The notes beneath the pieces are model-generated. The model saw only the letters and a list, made by a program, of their open reading frames with translations, did not search any database and was not told where the DNA came from. The position numbers and the translations under genes are program-made. From NCBI GenBank assembly GCA_033220425.1, contig CM065651.1, positions 2,480,001 through 2,544,000 of the forward strand: a stretch of DNA of 64,000 nt, given 5' to 3'. Position 1 is the first letter of the stretch. Each line of letters opens with the position of its first letter. This document shows, piece by piece, positions 21,827-34,671 of this stretch. This stretch comes from Lepraria neglecta (Eukaryota; Ascomycota; Lecanoromycetes; Lecanorales; Stereocaulaceae).

Positions 21827-23844
21827 ATGGCGGCCACGTTGAAAGTCTCCAACGAGACGGAGAACTCTATGAGTAGGATCACGAAGGATGGCCGGCACCT
21901 GACTTACGAGGGTACGCAGACTCGACTGCTCGCAAAGGGGACGACTGCTGACTGTACAATTAGTGAAAGTGATCCAGCAGCCCGAACGTGCCCGTGCATG
22001 TGGTTCTGGAGCAAAGTGTATGTAGTTACAAACTCACAACCTACACGGTGCCCTGACTGACACGGGGCTCCAGCTTCTGCCGACCGTCGTCCAGTAGACC
22101 CTCCACCTGTCTGTGAGCTGAAAATTTTCGAGGGCGAAGGCGATGCCAAAACAGATGTAACATTCTCCCATAACGCCAATTTCTTCCTGTTCACGACACT
22201 GGAGAATGCCCGTCCTATTGCGAAAGGCCGTGTGCCGGTGCAGCCTCCGACTTTCCCTGTCCTAACAGGATCACCCGTTGCTGGGATGGCATACCTCGAC
22301 CGTCCAAGCCCTGCGGGATACTTCATCTTTCCGGACCTCTCGGTGCGTCATGAAGGATTGTACAGATTGGCTTTCAGCCTCTTCGAAGAACTCAAGGAGT
22401 CGAAAGATGCGGACGTGGAACCACCAGAGGGCAGCCCCAACGCAAAAGACAAGCTCTTAAGCAGCAATCCCATGGCACCGAGAGCCCACGTCCACTTTCG
22501 CTTGGAGGTGAAGTCGACGCCTTTTGCGGTATTCAGTGCGAAAAAGTTTCCAGGCTTGTCAGAGAGCACACCGCTCAGTCGAACGGTTGCTGAGCAAGGC
22601 TGTCGTGTCAGGATCCGTCGTGATGTGCGTATGAGGCGCCGGGACAAGGCCAGTGATGGATACCAGGACTTCGATGATGATAACGTTGCTTATCCACATT
22701 CTGAACGCTACGGAACACCGCAGCAAGCACCAGACAGGCCACGTTCAATTAGCCATGGAAGCATGGATTCTCAAACGCCTTACAGCACAGGCCGTCGGCC
22801 ATCGTTCCCAGAATTCAACTACTTTCCGCCGAATGGTCAGCAGGTCAATTTCCAACAGCCTCCTCCACCCGCCCCAGTCCAATCTGCCACCTCCTACAAT
22901 AATCATTTGAGCTTCGGTGTATCCGCAGCTAATCAGTACGCAACGCCAACATTCCAACTTCCACAAGTCGTCCAGCAACCTCCCCAGCACTATATGCAAA
23001 CCAACAACGGCGTCCAGTACGCACCGAACCCCCATGCTCGTCAGATGTCCATTCCACCAGGCTACGGCTATCAACAACCTCCGCAACAGCTTCCATCTTC
23101 TACAAATTATATTCAGCCGCAATTGTCTAGCGACGGTTCAAATTATCGCCCAATGTCTGGAGACCAGCGAACACCCAGTGCCATGACTCTGAACCACCAA
23201 TCAAGTATGTCACAGACCATGAGTCCAGACGTTCAAAATCATCCTGTTCTTCAGCAAGCGTACTATGCACAGCAGCCACAGCCTGGGCCCAGAACGACCA
23301 CGCCTATCCATACAAATGGACATGGACCACAACAGCTGCCTCCGCTAAGGACTGACAATCTGGATCAACAAATTGCCATTGAGCAGAAGTACGAACCAAA
23401 GCAGGAGCCGAAATCGCCAGCTTCTGCCATGCAAAGGCCTATCGCGCCATCTCCATCATATTCGTCCAGTTACAATCCTTTCACCTTTGCGGCTCCTCCA
23501 TCCAGCAACTCAATGTTGGCCCGCAATAACACAAAACGTCCCTTCGATACCGTCTTCGACAACCGATCTATACAACAACCAATGTACAGTGGCATGCGTC
23601 CCAGCAGCACCGACCAAGGCAAAGACCGTGTACAAATCGAGACGGACACCGGCGAACTTGAAGATTTGTATGGTGATGATATCAGCGTAAAGACGCTGGT
23701 CTACAAACGTGCGGACGGCTCGCAACAGGCGAAGAAGTGTCCAAGTCCGATAGACGCAAATGGGTAAGCAGCTGGCCTTGTCTAATATGTCTCGACGCAG
23801 CCTCTGACTCCTATAGAAATCGTCGAATGCGCCGTGCCCATTAG
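21827..23844 (+). CDS. veA: Velvet regulator VeA
   Basis: VeA bridges VelB and LaeA in the nuclear velvet complex, coordinating light response, sporulation and secondary metabolism. Exons 21827-21911, 21964-22017, 22074-23763 and 23817-23844 close to 618 residues. The velvet domain covers about residues 20-235: SRITKDGRHLTYEVKVIQQP across intron 1, then ERARACGSGAKSSADRRPVD across intron 2, PPPVCELKIFEGEGD, FFLFTTLENARPIAKG, YFIFPDLSVRHEGLYRLAF and the closing CRVRIRRDVRMRRR. A long Gln/Pro-rich disordered region follows. Near the C-terminus, ELEDLYGDDISVKTLVYKRA is a conserved acidic block. The last exon adds only about nine residues (NRRMRRAH). Start context is AAGGCTATGG. Very secure by motif order. 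Confidence 0.96.
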
Positions 23845-26162
23845 TCTGGCCACATCACTACCACATCATACATCCCGACCAGCGACCGACTGCTATTGCT
23901 CTAAGATACATACCACTTTCTTTTTCCCTCGGACCTTTGGGACTCATCCCTTTAATCATTTGTTCCTGCGATTTCATTTCCAGCTCTGGGCGTTCTTCCG
24001 GCATGGACGGCGTTCTGTGTTTCCAGTGAGGGACGTTTTGCTGCATGTATCTCCACCACATCCTATTTGACCTCGAGCGCCAACCGCTATCTACCTTTCG
24101 GCCTGGAAACCAACGCCCAAAGCACCAATCCATCCGACCTACCTTCCAGGCTCCGGCGCAGGCTTCTTTCTTTCTCGGCTCGCATCATACCCCACGTGAG
24201 CCACTCGCTCCTCATCTGCAGCGGTATAAAAGTACACTCTTAGTTTCAGCCTCACAGCTTCACAGCAGCTAGGCTTGATCGTTACCGGCATTGTCACATC
24301 ATTATCAGTCCCGTTATCTGGGCTTTTCCTTTTGTCTCATGGACGGCACGATTGTCATGTTTTTGGATTCAAGGATGCGCAAGGGTTGGACTGTCGTTGG
24401 CTATGGTCGTACCTAAGAAAGTAAGCTTTTGGGGGCCTGGTAAAGGAGTTCAACTGCATCATCTACTTGATTGCTATACTATATAGGAGTGAGATATGGA
24501 ATCAAAATTGTTAGTGAAATTGCTCTGTGCAATATAAGATCGCCAAGTAGGACGTCTTTGACCCTGCCGTAGCTCTCCTTTACCACCTGCCTCTGCTCCG
24601 GAGGCTATTGCTGGCGGTATGATTCCCAGGGGTGATTCCCAGGGGTTATTCCCCAGCAGGCCTTCTCTTCCTCCCCTTCTCCAGCATCCCATACCCCGCC
24701 CCAGAGCCAGCTTTCCCCCCGGCGCTGCGTGTACTTTCAACATGTAGCCGCACCTTGCTGCATGACTCAACTCAGCAGCTCATACACCCTCCTCTTTCGG
24801 CCATAAAGCCATCAGCCGACTTCGAAGTGCTGAGATCCACAGTCCAGCCTCGTTATCCTGGCCTGCCCCCTTCAACGCCACGATCTCCGGTCCTCGGCAA
24901 CCTCTGCTTCCTGAGTGTGAAAATAATGAGTCGTTCGGGAAGGGCAGTCGCAGGCGGGAGGAGAGGACGTGGTGTGGAAATTGAATCGCTGCATAATATT
25001 AGATGAGACGAGCTGAGTGAGAAGCCCCAGAGGTTTCCTTCGCGGGATAGAAGAGAGTTCTGGGGGGAGGGGAGAGTGGATCAATCTTGGATGCCCGTCC
25101 TCGTCAGGGAAAGCAGGAGGGAAGGCAGGATAAGAGATGAGAAGAGGTGGGAAGGAGACATTCTTCAAAGGTGACAACTAGGAGGTGGAGGCAGATGTGG
25201 GGCTTGGGATGGGGGAAAGGACCTAGGCGTGGAGGGAGAGGATAACGCTAGCGAGGGCGTCAGCGTAAGATTAGGGGTCTTTGGAGTGGAGAGGTCGTAG
25301 ATAAATTGCCGATGGAATTCAGCAAGCCAAGGCACTGGCGTATAGAGAGTAGCGGTCAGTAGCTGAGCTGTGGAAGCTGCTTGCAAGGCTCGACCGCACG
25401 CTGAAAGGAAAGTACCCGAGGAAAGGAAGAGTAGCTCCCAAGCCCACCAATCGGCCTACAGCGAAGGCACCGAACACACCTCATCAGCATTAGAATCAGG
25501 ATCGGAGAATAGCATAAGCAGCTACCGGCAATCCAGGATGCTGAAGAGCTCATGCACCCCACGTTCATGCATCCATCACGAGCCGCCATTGGCAGCGGCG
25601 AGGGCGGGAAGGATTTCCAGGTTTCATGAAGAAGGGGGAAGCACCGTTTGCTGCCTGATTACTTGACTCTCACACATTGTCTCACGCTGTATCACGAGCA
25701 CACAAGTCCCAAGAATAAATTCATATATTCCAGTCTATCTGTGGTATCTAATCCCCGCCTATGAACAACATGGAACCAAAAACAACTCTCAATGATGCAA
25801 AATGACATGGTAGTCAAGTTCCTTCTATGATGGATTGGCCCACAAATAACCCAACACAAGAGGTGGCACTCACTAATGATAATACTGGACTATGTCCAAT
25901 CCAAACCGAGGCCAATGTGAAGATCCTACCTGGATGGCGGATTTTCGAGAAGGCGGATGAGACTCTTTGGACGATGAATGTCTAGCAGGACACACCAGAG
26001 CATCGTCTCCTCCGCTCGAGTCGGTGATTAGAATTACGAGTATGGTGATTCTTGAGAGGGCGGTAAGATTCGACATATGTACGTACAGGTTTCTCGTTCA
26101 TTGAAGTGCGTCGTGGACTCGTTCACTCGTTGTCGCATTGCAGTATGTTGCTGATGTACCGT
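23845..26162. other. Long convergent intergenic region, veA to desaturase
   Basis: About 2.3 kb between two 3' ends. A short direct repeat (GATTCCCAGGGG twice, then TATTCCCC) sits at 24621-24653. From about 25030 to 25260 the plus strand is very purine-rich. Overlapping ORFs on both strands show no domain. A non-coding transcript is possible but nothing in the sequence proves one. Confidence 0.4.
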
Positions 26163-27718
26163 TCAGTATTTGAGAGGGTTCACCTCGGGCTTAGGGAGCT
26201 TCGCCGGAGGAACACCGCGGTTGTTGCGATTCTTGTAGAAAAAGACATTCTTGCCTTCTCCCTCAACATCAGGGCAGGGCTCGACCCATTGGCACTCTCG
26301 GGCTGCCATCCACATTTCTCCGACAAAGTACCAGAATCCACCGATCTTCTGACGGTAGTGCTTGCCCAAGACTGGCTTGATGGCATCAGATGCCTCGTCG
26401 GCGTGGTAGAAAGGTATCGTTGAGACGAAATGGTGGAGAACATGAGTCGAAATGATGCCGTGCATGAGGTATGTGCCGATCAGGCCCAGGTCACGATCAA
26501 TCGTTGCAGCGGCGCCACGCTGGAAGTTCCAGGCGCCGTCTTCGTAGTGAGGCAGGCTAGGATCAGTGTGCTGAAGGTACGTGATAGCAACTGCACCATG
26601 TGTTAGCTTTATTCGCTTTGTGGTAGAGAAAGGTACTTACCAAGCCAGTGATTGACCCAGAGATATGGGATGAAGTACCATACAGTCAAGTTCCACCAAC
26701 CGAAGTTCGCGCCTACGTAATAGAAAAGACCGGCCATGAAAGCCAGACCCAGGTCACTGTAGACGATCAATTTCTCGTCTTTCTGATTGATCAAAGGTGT
26801 CGAGGGCTGGAAGTGGTTCACGCCGCCAAAGAATCCACTCTTCTTGCCAAATCCACGACCATCTTTTCGACCAGTATAATAATCAGTGCCGGTGACATTC
26901 GTTGTGATGTACAGGATCCAACCCAACAGCTGCTGGCCGATGAGGGTGACAGCAGTAACGATTGGAGTCTCTTCGCAGAGCTCCGAGATCTCGTGAGTGA
27001 GCTTCCTAAGCTTTGAAGCGTACTGATCGCGCGTCTTAGGAACGAAGACCATGTCTTTCTGCATGTGGCCAGTGTGTGCATGGTGCATTCCATGAGTGAT
27101 CTTCCAAGCGAAGTAAGGGACGAGCAGGGCTGTGTGACAAAAAAAGCCCAGAGTATCGTTGACAGTCTTGCTTGGCGAGAAAGCTCCATGACCACATTCG
27201 TGAGCGAGAACCCACAGGCCTGTGCCAATGCAGCCTTGGAGAAATGTGTACAGGACCCATCCTATACCACGGAGGAATGGGGAAGGGATGTGTTCCGAAG
27301 TTATGAACTTGTGGCAGACCAGCCAGGTGACGGCCAGATAAAGAAGGTCCCGACCAACATATGCCAAACTTCGAGAGGTGGAACGCTCGAGGCAGTGGGC
27401 GGGGATAGCGGCACGAATATCGGAGATGGTGAAATTGGGGATCTCGAACTCGTCGCCATTGGAGTCGATCAATTGGCCGGCACGCTGGACCTCCTCTGGA
27501 AATGCCTTGTTCAAAGCGTCGATGATCTTGGGGTCTGTGGGGCTCAAGAGGTTTTCTGCAGGCTTGTCCTCTGACGGTGACCCAAGACTTGACAGCGATG
27601 TCTGAGAGTGGCTCTGGGACCTGTCTCTGCTACTTGCAGGTGTTGTCTTGTTGGATGTGTCCACCGAGGTGGACATGGCCGCCGGAGGGGATTTTTGCAG
27701 AAGAGAAGCCGTCGACAT
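26163..27718 (-). CDS. FAD2: Delta-12 (oleate) fatty acid desaturase
   Basis: An ER membrane di-iron enzyme that introduces the second double bond of linoleic acid. Exons 26641-27718 and 26163-26590 (intron 26591-26640) give 501 residues. The three histidine boxes are visible: HECGH at residues 173-177, HGMHH about 35 residues later, and HVLHH in exon 2. Hydrophobic membrane segments alternate with the boxes (LLYLAVTWLVCHKF, WVLYTFLQGCIGTGLWVLA, LIGQQLLGWILYITTNVTG). The N-terminus before IPNFTISDIRAAIPAHCLE, the usual family start, is a Ser/Thr-rich extension of about 85 residues. The MGA2-like gene 10 kb away controls unsaturated-lipid genes in yeast, a thematic link only. A delta-15 paralogue cannot be excluded by eye, but the delta-12 type is the better fit. 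Confidence 0.93.
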
Positions 27719-28872
27719 GGTGGATGTTGGCTTTCTCTATACCGTATAAATTGGCTTGCGGTCCTATACAAAGATGTTGTTGCAAAGAAGTAGGTGGAGG
27801 GTGGGAGGAGGAAGGCTGGCGAGTGGTTGTGGATTCGTTGTAAGGAGGAGAGCTCGAGAGGTTTTTGATGGAGAAAGCTTGCAGAGCCGCTAAACGGAAT
27901 AAGGTAAGATAGCCGGACCCAGACTGCGGGCCAGGAACGCAGGAACTGAGGAACTGGATGTTGAATGAAATTGCATGTGAACACTTCGCAGCATATGGTT
28001 GTGTCGTTGATTATGATAGTTTTTGATGCTCGTTACAACCAAGGGCATCAAAGGTGTGTAAGAGAGGCGCCAGGGCAATCGGTAAGGAGAGCACGTATTC
28101 AACAGCCACAAGGCTTGTGGGGAGCTGAGTGGTTATGATTACGAGGTCCAGATCACTTCTCAGCTTCTACAAAAACCATCGCACCTATCAATGCACACGC
28201 TACGGGTGACCGTCGTTCAATTGGGCATGCTTTGAAGAGAATTCGCCTCAATGATGCAGCTTACTGAAAGCCACCGTAGGTGATACTTGCGGGGCAGTTC
28301 GGTGGTGGATGAATTCCTCACGAAAAGGGTTGTGCCAAGTCTTTCTTGTTGAGAAGCTAGGTCTGCAGGGTCTGACTAGTGGGCCGCATGCTTCAAAGGC
28401 CCGGCCAGATCTGCGATCTGTGCAGATGTCAGACGTATTTGGCCGGCAATACCTACCTTACAACTACAACTATATAGCACGTAAAAGCAACGTCGCGAGA
28501 ATAGAGCATACAGACTCATCATCTGAAATGAGTAGTTATTGCAAATCAATAGGCTACTTTTAGAGCACGTTGCCGCATTCCACACGGCGCTTCTCCACTT
28601 TGTGGCGATGATGAGCCTTCACTGTACCACCAGATGCGGGATCTTTTTTGTATAAACATAGCATTCATGCATTCCCATCTTTGGAGAATTTATTCCGTAG
28701 CTCCGTGACTTCATGGCCTGCGCAACCACCCTGGCGGCAAACTGCGATAGGCAATATCACAGTACATGATGATATTCCATCATCCTCCCATTCACTCGTA
28801 GGTATCAACTCGGAGGAAAAACCGATATGGCGGCATACCCCTGTTCCCTGAAAAAATGACAAATTGTAGAGA
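27719..28872. other. Intergenic region, desaturase to TRS130
   Basis: About 1.15 kb with the desaturase promoter and leader (27719 onward on the minus strand) and the TRS130 3' region. No ORF has coding features, and no repeat was noticed. Confidence 0.4.
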
Positions 28873-31800
28873 TCATGAGTTTCTGCTTTGGGACTCGATC
28901 AGCCAGCCGCCACCACCGCCGCTGGGGTCAAGATTCACTGTCGTCCTGGACAGATCGGAAACCACAAATATTGCACGACTCTGATCCCTGTAATCGATCT
29001 CACAAGCGATTGACGGAGACTCTTGATCGCCGGCACGATCGTTAGTTGGGTGGATTTCGATAGATGGAAGGAGCAGCCTTCCTGTTCTCTGAGGCCACAG
29101 TAGTAATGAGAAGCTCATATCGTCACCTTCCCTTGCGGTGTAATGCCCCTTCCTTTGCCCGCCAACGAGCCAATCCGTGCTCGCATGCACTTCGTAGCAG
29201 AAATCGAGCGCTGGATCTTCGCTGTCGTGCCTCCTCGGGCTGTCCCAGTATCGTGTGTGATTGATGGTCAGCTCCATTGGAAGCCCTTGCCCACTCGGAA
29301 ACGAGTCTCGCTCGAATTCTTGGCTTGCAAGGTTCGGGATATGTTTTAAACGCACTGTGTGCAATACCTGCACTTGAGGCACGTCGACGGGGACGATGAG
29401 ATGCTGCATCGGCGATAAGTTGGCGGTAGTTTCAAGCGGAATTGTTGGGTGATTCTAGCACGTGGTTAGCAGCTTCCAATGGACATGGCGCGTCAATCAC
29501 AAACCTCGTGCCAGCTCCTTAGCCGTTCTGCGAGCTTTTCGCCCTGATTAGTAGGGAGGCCTGCAAGTGGTACCTCCCATCCAAACTCGGAAAAACTTCC
29601 GAGACGGATCTCGCGGTGGAGTACGCTGGCTTCTAAATTTTGCGCTGAGAAGGTTTTTCGTAATGCTGACGACAGCGTAGGTTTCAGAACGCGAGAGAAT
29701 TCCAGAAAAGGTGTATTCTCAAGTACTGCGTAGAAAAGCTTTTCGGCTACTGCACAGATTTCTTCGTCCAAGCAGCGGTAGTCAATCTGGAGATACAATC
29801 TCCTCTGGGGTAAGTCGCTCGTATGGCCACCTGAGTTGTGGCGTATCCTAGAGATGAAAGAGAGAGGTTGAAGGTCGAAGACATCAAGCTCAGTGCTTGT
29901 CAAAGATGGCGAATCTGCGTGGAAGTCACTGTTCCCTTCAAGGTAGCAGTTGAATACTCGTAAAGGCACAGAAGTCGCGGTGCCTATTGTGAACCTGGAG
30001 AACAGCATATCCTGCTTGAAGACGTCCTGCACGTTGATAGCCAGTGGCAGAAAGATAGGAATCTTCGAATTGCAAGCGTATACAAAGTCACCTTCGGACG
30101 TCGTGTACATAACTTCCATCCGCACAACTATGTCTCTCAAATCGCTTTCGAGTCCGTAAGGTATTCTGACGGAGGCGGTGGCGCCTGCTGGCAGACCACC
30201 AAAGCTGATAGTGCCTGGTTGAGTCTTGTCCGTAATTTCGAACTCGCTGTCTTGGACCACTGCCTCTGCAGTGTGAAGTCGAAGGCCAGCTGAAGCAGCT
30301 CGCAAGAGAAGTTTGCCCTTCGAAACGTCGTGCTTACCATTAATTATCTCCACCTTGATCGACCTGGGCTGCTCGAGACTGATTTCTTCATAATGCATCA
30401 CGCGGCCTTCAAGGCTCCTGCGCCCTGCCCAAATCAGTATACGTTGTTGACCACTAAGGTCATGTTGATTAGGTTGGTTAGAAGACGTTGAGTCTCTAGG
30501 TTGTGTGAAGAGGGGAACATTGGATGTCGGAGATGGATCATTTACGAAGATAACATTGGATATTTGGATACTGATGTTGCCCAACACATACCAGCCTGGC
30601 AACATCATCTGTCCTTGTTGTCAGCTTAAATAACTTTCGAGAGAGAGTTTGTTTGTGCGCACATTCGACTTGAGCGTTATCTTCGCCATGCCTGGCTTGA
30701 TCGCTTGTACTCCTTCCGCAGCGAGCCACAGCTCGGAGCGCTGTTCTTCTCCAACACTGATAAGCCTGGCCCGCACAGAAATAGCCTCCAGATCTTCCGG
30801 TATCAAACTCCGCAATCCTAGGGTCAATGTAAAGCCATCGTGGTCGGGCGAATGGCGAATGTAAGTATCAAGGCGTATGTTGTCAAAGTACTGGTCCATT
30901 GGGACCGACACTGGCTGATCCAGGGACGCGGAAGCAGCTATAATGTGCTTGAGGTAGACCGTTGTACTGTTGGAGGTCTGCCAGGTTTCAGGCCGTTCAA
31001 GTGAGCCTGTTCGACGCTCCGTCATTGCTCCGAATGTGCTTCGAGCGGCCTTCGCCAATGTTCTCAAGGCAATACGGACGTAATCCTCAGGTCTTTCCAG
31101 GTTCTTTAGACATTGAGTATATATATCGAGCATCACTATCTCCAAGTTGGACCAGTCATCTTTGGCATAGAAGGGAGCAAGTTGACGGAAATATGACGCG
31201 GCTACGCTGTAGTCTTTGAGCTGACTATGTATGGTCAGCAGGCGTACGGATGGCAGGGGAGGGTACGAATCTTACAATCGTATAATTGCGACGTCAGCAG
31301 TCATTGCCTCTGCGGCCTTCTTCCTGTCGCCAACCACGTAGCATGCCAGTGTGGTGGTAGTTATATCCTGAAAGCCGCGTCAACGATTGGTACTCCTAGG
31401 CGTCTGGAGTCTATGAATTTACCTCATAGGCCGCATAGAAGCTGCTGCTTGACTCCAAAGCTGAAAGCAATTGGGTGTTGGAAATGCCAGCGGTCGTCGA
31501 AGCTGTTAACGGGATAGGTGACTCCTCAGCAGCTGTCTTTTCTTGTGTCGAATCGTCGCTTAGGTTGACATCTTGCATTTCATCCTCTTGCACCGCAAGT
31601 GTCGACGCTACATCGGCCAAACTTGCCTGCCATCCACCGTGCCGAAGGCCAATGTTGCTAAGGACTCGTCTTGCTAAAGCCAGAAGGTCTCCTCGCTGTG
31701 CTGCCAACTCTGGGGTGCCAGGATGAGTCGTTCCTGGCGGTAGAAGTCGCACAGCATCCAAGGAAGTTACAGAAGGGAAAGTCTCCTGAGACATGGACTT

Positions 31801-33610
31801 TGGTTTGGCGGCATTAGAAGGCAAAGAGCTGGTTCGAGTGGGGAGGCCATCACGGTGGCCTACGTCAGTAGCTTGGCCTCCATCGTTATCATTTGCAGGC
31901 CCAGTGCTCGGTTTCAGTTGGCGCAACAGAGGATCAAGCTGCTTCGAAAGAGATGACGATGATGTCATTTCGAGTATGCACTGGCTTGCAGAGAACGTCC
32001 ACGACCCGGTAAGGTTGTCGTGTATAGTATCTAGAATCCCTTGATCTGCATCTTGGCTATTCTCAGACTGCTTGATGGCGTTTCTAATATCTTCTCGGAC
32101 TGTCCGAGTAACGGATGCAATAAACTCAGTGGAGAGTTCTACAGACTCTGCAAGAATCAGATGATTGATGAACTCATCATTAGTCGGGCTTGGCAGGTGC
32201 GTGCTCACAGCCGAAGTTACATCACTGCCATTAGAGGTTGTGTCTTTGATCAAGGCTGATTTCTGAACAAGGACGTTTGCCAAACGTAAGAGGAGAATCA
32301 TTTGACGTGCATAAACGTAGCATTGAAAGTCAAAGACGGAGATATTGCTCTCGAGGATCAGATTTCGGAAGGGTTTCCTATCTGTATCTAGTATGGACGA
32401 ACCCAAATCAAACACCTGAGCCTCTTCGGTGGTTTTGTGAGGGGCGGTGGGCCTAGGAGAATCTAGACCATGATCGTCTCTTCGATTGAGGTTGACTGCT
32501 TGCTCGAACGCTGCTTTAAGTTCATCGGTATACACGCTGAAGCGGGTCGTCTGCTGGTTTCTATCCCCGCTTTCGTCCTGCTCATCAATGACTGCCCTCA
32601 AGCCTACGGCCAGCTCTCGGTAGACTGTCAAAGCATCCTCGAGAAGCCCGATATTCTCGAATCCCATTGCCAGACCCTCCTTCAAGACAAAAAAGGTATT
32701 GAAGTTCCAACCCGGAAGGTTCCTCTGCATCTCTTTTTCCTTGATGTCTTCCTCATACTGGCTGACTCTCAGGTCAAAAGATGCTAGAATAAGAGCCTTC
32801 AGCTTCGTCATCAGGTCGTCCCACCAATTCTGACCATCTTGAGATTGCCGCTTGATCTGCACCGATTCCTCCTCTGGACGCTCGGCTAATTGGATTTGGG
32901 CCACGCGGTCAACGGCGTTCTTTGATGTCCCATTGAAGTCTGAACGTATCTTCTCAATGACACTGCTGGATGAGCGCGAAGGCCAACGAGTTGAAGTAGG
33001 CCTCTTCTCGGCATTGCCATCCGTCTTGATACTGCTAGATGGTCTGGACCCGTCCGCGGATGCAGGGAGCACGTGGACTATGAGCCACTCGAAGGCGTCG
33101 TGGTTCTCTTGCTTGTTGAGCTTGCTGCTACTCTGGCCTGAAGGCGTGTGGTCCTTGATCCACTCACGGACCAACTGTCTAGAGCTCGCTCTGTAGGTAT
33201 CGACATCGCTGCATTGAAGAAGATAGATTTTCAGGTAGGGTGTCCGTCGGAGGCCTGGAAATTGGTGTCTTCTCTCTTTTTTGGACCCTCACTCTTTGAG
33301 ATGTGTCCATTATCCTGGGCACTGGACAAGCCATCGAACGATGTAGATTCGGGGGTAGGATTCGACTTGTCATCAGGGACCAGCTCGATGTAGAGGTTGT
33401 CTATAGAACGTATGAAACCGGAGGAATTGTTCCAATGTAACCCTTTGAGAGGTAGTCTTTCGTGCAGCTCACGAGCTACCGAGTAATATATCCCCGAGGG
33501 ATCGCTGTATTCAACTAAGGCACCAAGGATGTCAGCACGATGCACGATGAGCTTTGATGTACATAGCAAATGGATTGACCTGTAACTCCTGCCGCTGGCG
33601 GCTTCTCCAT
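28873..33610 (-). CDS. TRS130: TRAPPII subunit Trs130 (TRAPPC10)
   Basis: Large TRAPPII-specific subunit; TRAPPII activates the Ypt31/Rab11 GTPase at the late Golgi. Seven exons close to 1455 residues: 33580-33610, 33367-33514, 31423-33271, 31276-31367, 30663-31224, 29505-30608 and 28873-29454. The start MEKPPAAGVT is followed after intron 1 by VEYSDPSGIYYSVARELHER, the recognisable Trs130 N-terminus. Then come GLRRTPYLKIYLLQCSDVDT, FNTFFVLKEGLAMGFENIGL (the TRAPPC10 helical repeat core), and beta-rich C-terminal domains ending in a Gly stretch. Intron 2 (33272-33366) is the least secure: it ends in a purine run beside six adenines, and a sequencing slip there would look similar. The other introns are 50-65 nt and clean. 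Confidence 0.88.
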
Positions 33611-33990
33611 AACAGCACTGCTGATAGCAAGGCCTTACATACGCCATGACCAGTCTTTGGACCAGATGTTTGGCGGCTGCAAAGCAATCATTGACTACGG
33701 AGGCCAGATAATGTTGTAAATGCGAGGTTCAAGTGCCCTCGTGCTCATCGGCTTCGTAGGGCTGAGCAGCCTTTCCTGCAAACATCCATATTCTATTGCA
33801 CTTTTAATTGGCTTTCAAGACGGACATGGTTTACTGGTGATAGTCTACGGCGACAGAACTGTTTGAGATGTCTTTAGAGATCATCAATCTCTACGAATTG
33901 GCAATAGGTCTTTTTGCCTTGTTATGCACTAAGAACGCAGAGGCCAAATTTGGCAGCCATCAATGGAGATCATGTATGACTCTTGCCTCT
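33611..33990. other. TRS130 promoter / GGCT 3' region
   Basis: About 380 bp between two minus-strand genes. It must hold the TRS130 promoter and the 3' end of the cyclotransferase-like gene. No further feature seen. Confidence 0.4.
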
Positions 33991-34671
33991 CTACTTCTCG
34001 TCTTCAAAGCTCCGTGCCTGCTTCCTAGCCATCTCTTCGACCTCTTTCCTTCCCACTTCAGGTACGAATGGTCTCAACACTCGATCCACGTAGTCCTTCG
34101 GAATGCCTGCCTCTATCCCGTCTTTGATCCCCATGTTCATGCGGAAGATGTATTCCTCCCTTGGCTTGTCATCCTCCGTCCTCTCACGGTCGATGTAGAC
34201 GAGCATGTCACACTTCCTCCCGTCTCTTGTCAAATCGATTGGGCAGCTACTGTCCTTCGAAGCCCAGAAATCCACGCCTAGCATTTCCTTTGTGTAAGCG
34301 AATGGAACGCCTTCATTGACATCGAGGGCACTCTCATCATCAGGTGTTAGATCATAGATGAGACCATAGACGACGTCTTCTGCGTTTTTCGAGGGAACAA
34401 TATTCGCGTATCCGCGACCTATATTCATATGTCAGCTTTCGAGGTTCTACTCTTCGATGGTAGCGGGAAGGCGCACCATTAATTATCCAGCGGTGCCCAG
34501 AGAGGCGGCCTTTTGCTGTCAGTAATCGCTACCAGAGATGACATGAGATCACCTACCGATTCCTTGATAGGTTGAAGAGCTGCAGCGGAGGGTCATTTGC
34601 TCTCTCCATAAATTTGATCCGTATCCAAAATACATCCTCTGGGCTCCGAGCCGAGACTGGGAGGCAGCCAT
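33991..34671 (-). CDS. Gamma-glutamylcyclotransferase-like protein
   Basis: Three exons (34557-34671, 34477-34509, 33991-34418; introns 47 and 58 nt) give 191 residues. The start MAASQSRLGAQRMYFGYGSN contains the YFGYGSN loop that binds the gamma-glutamyl group. The middle exon is only 33 nt and joins the parts into GRLSGHRWIINGRGYANIV, where the family has its conserved Arg-Gly-Tyr-Ala strand. The general acid/base Glu is in DVNEGVPFAYTKEML. These enzymes release 5-oxoproline from gamma-glutamyl peptides or from glutathione-derived adducts; the substrate here is unknown. A bZIP gene and a broken O-methyltransferase lie upstream, combinations seen near some epidithiodioxopiperazine clusters, but no NRPS gene is in the window. 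Confidence 0.88.

Noticed and set aside
24632-25006. 124-codon plus-strand ORF (starts MIPRGYSPAGLL)
   Set aside because: Pro/Ser-rich composition follows local base bias; no conserved motif and overlaps equally long frames on the other strand.
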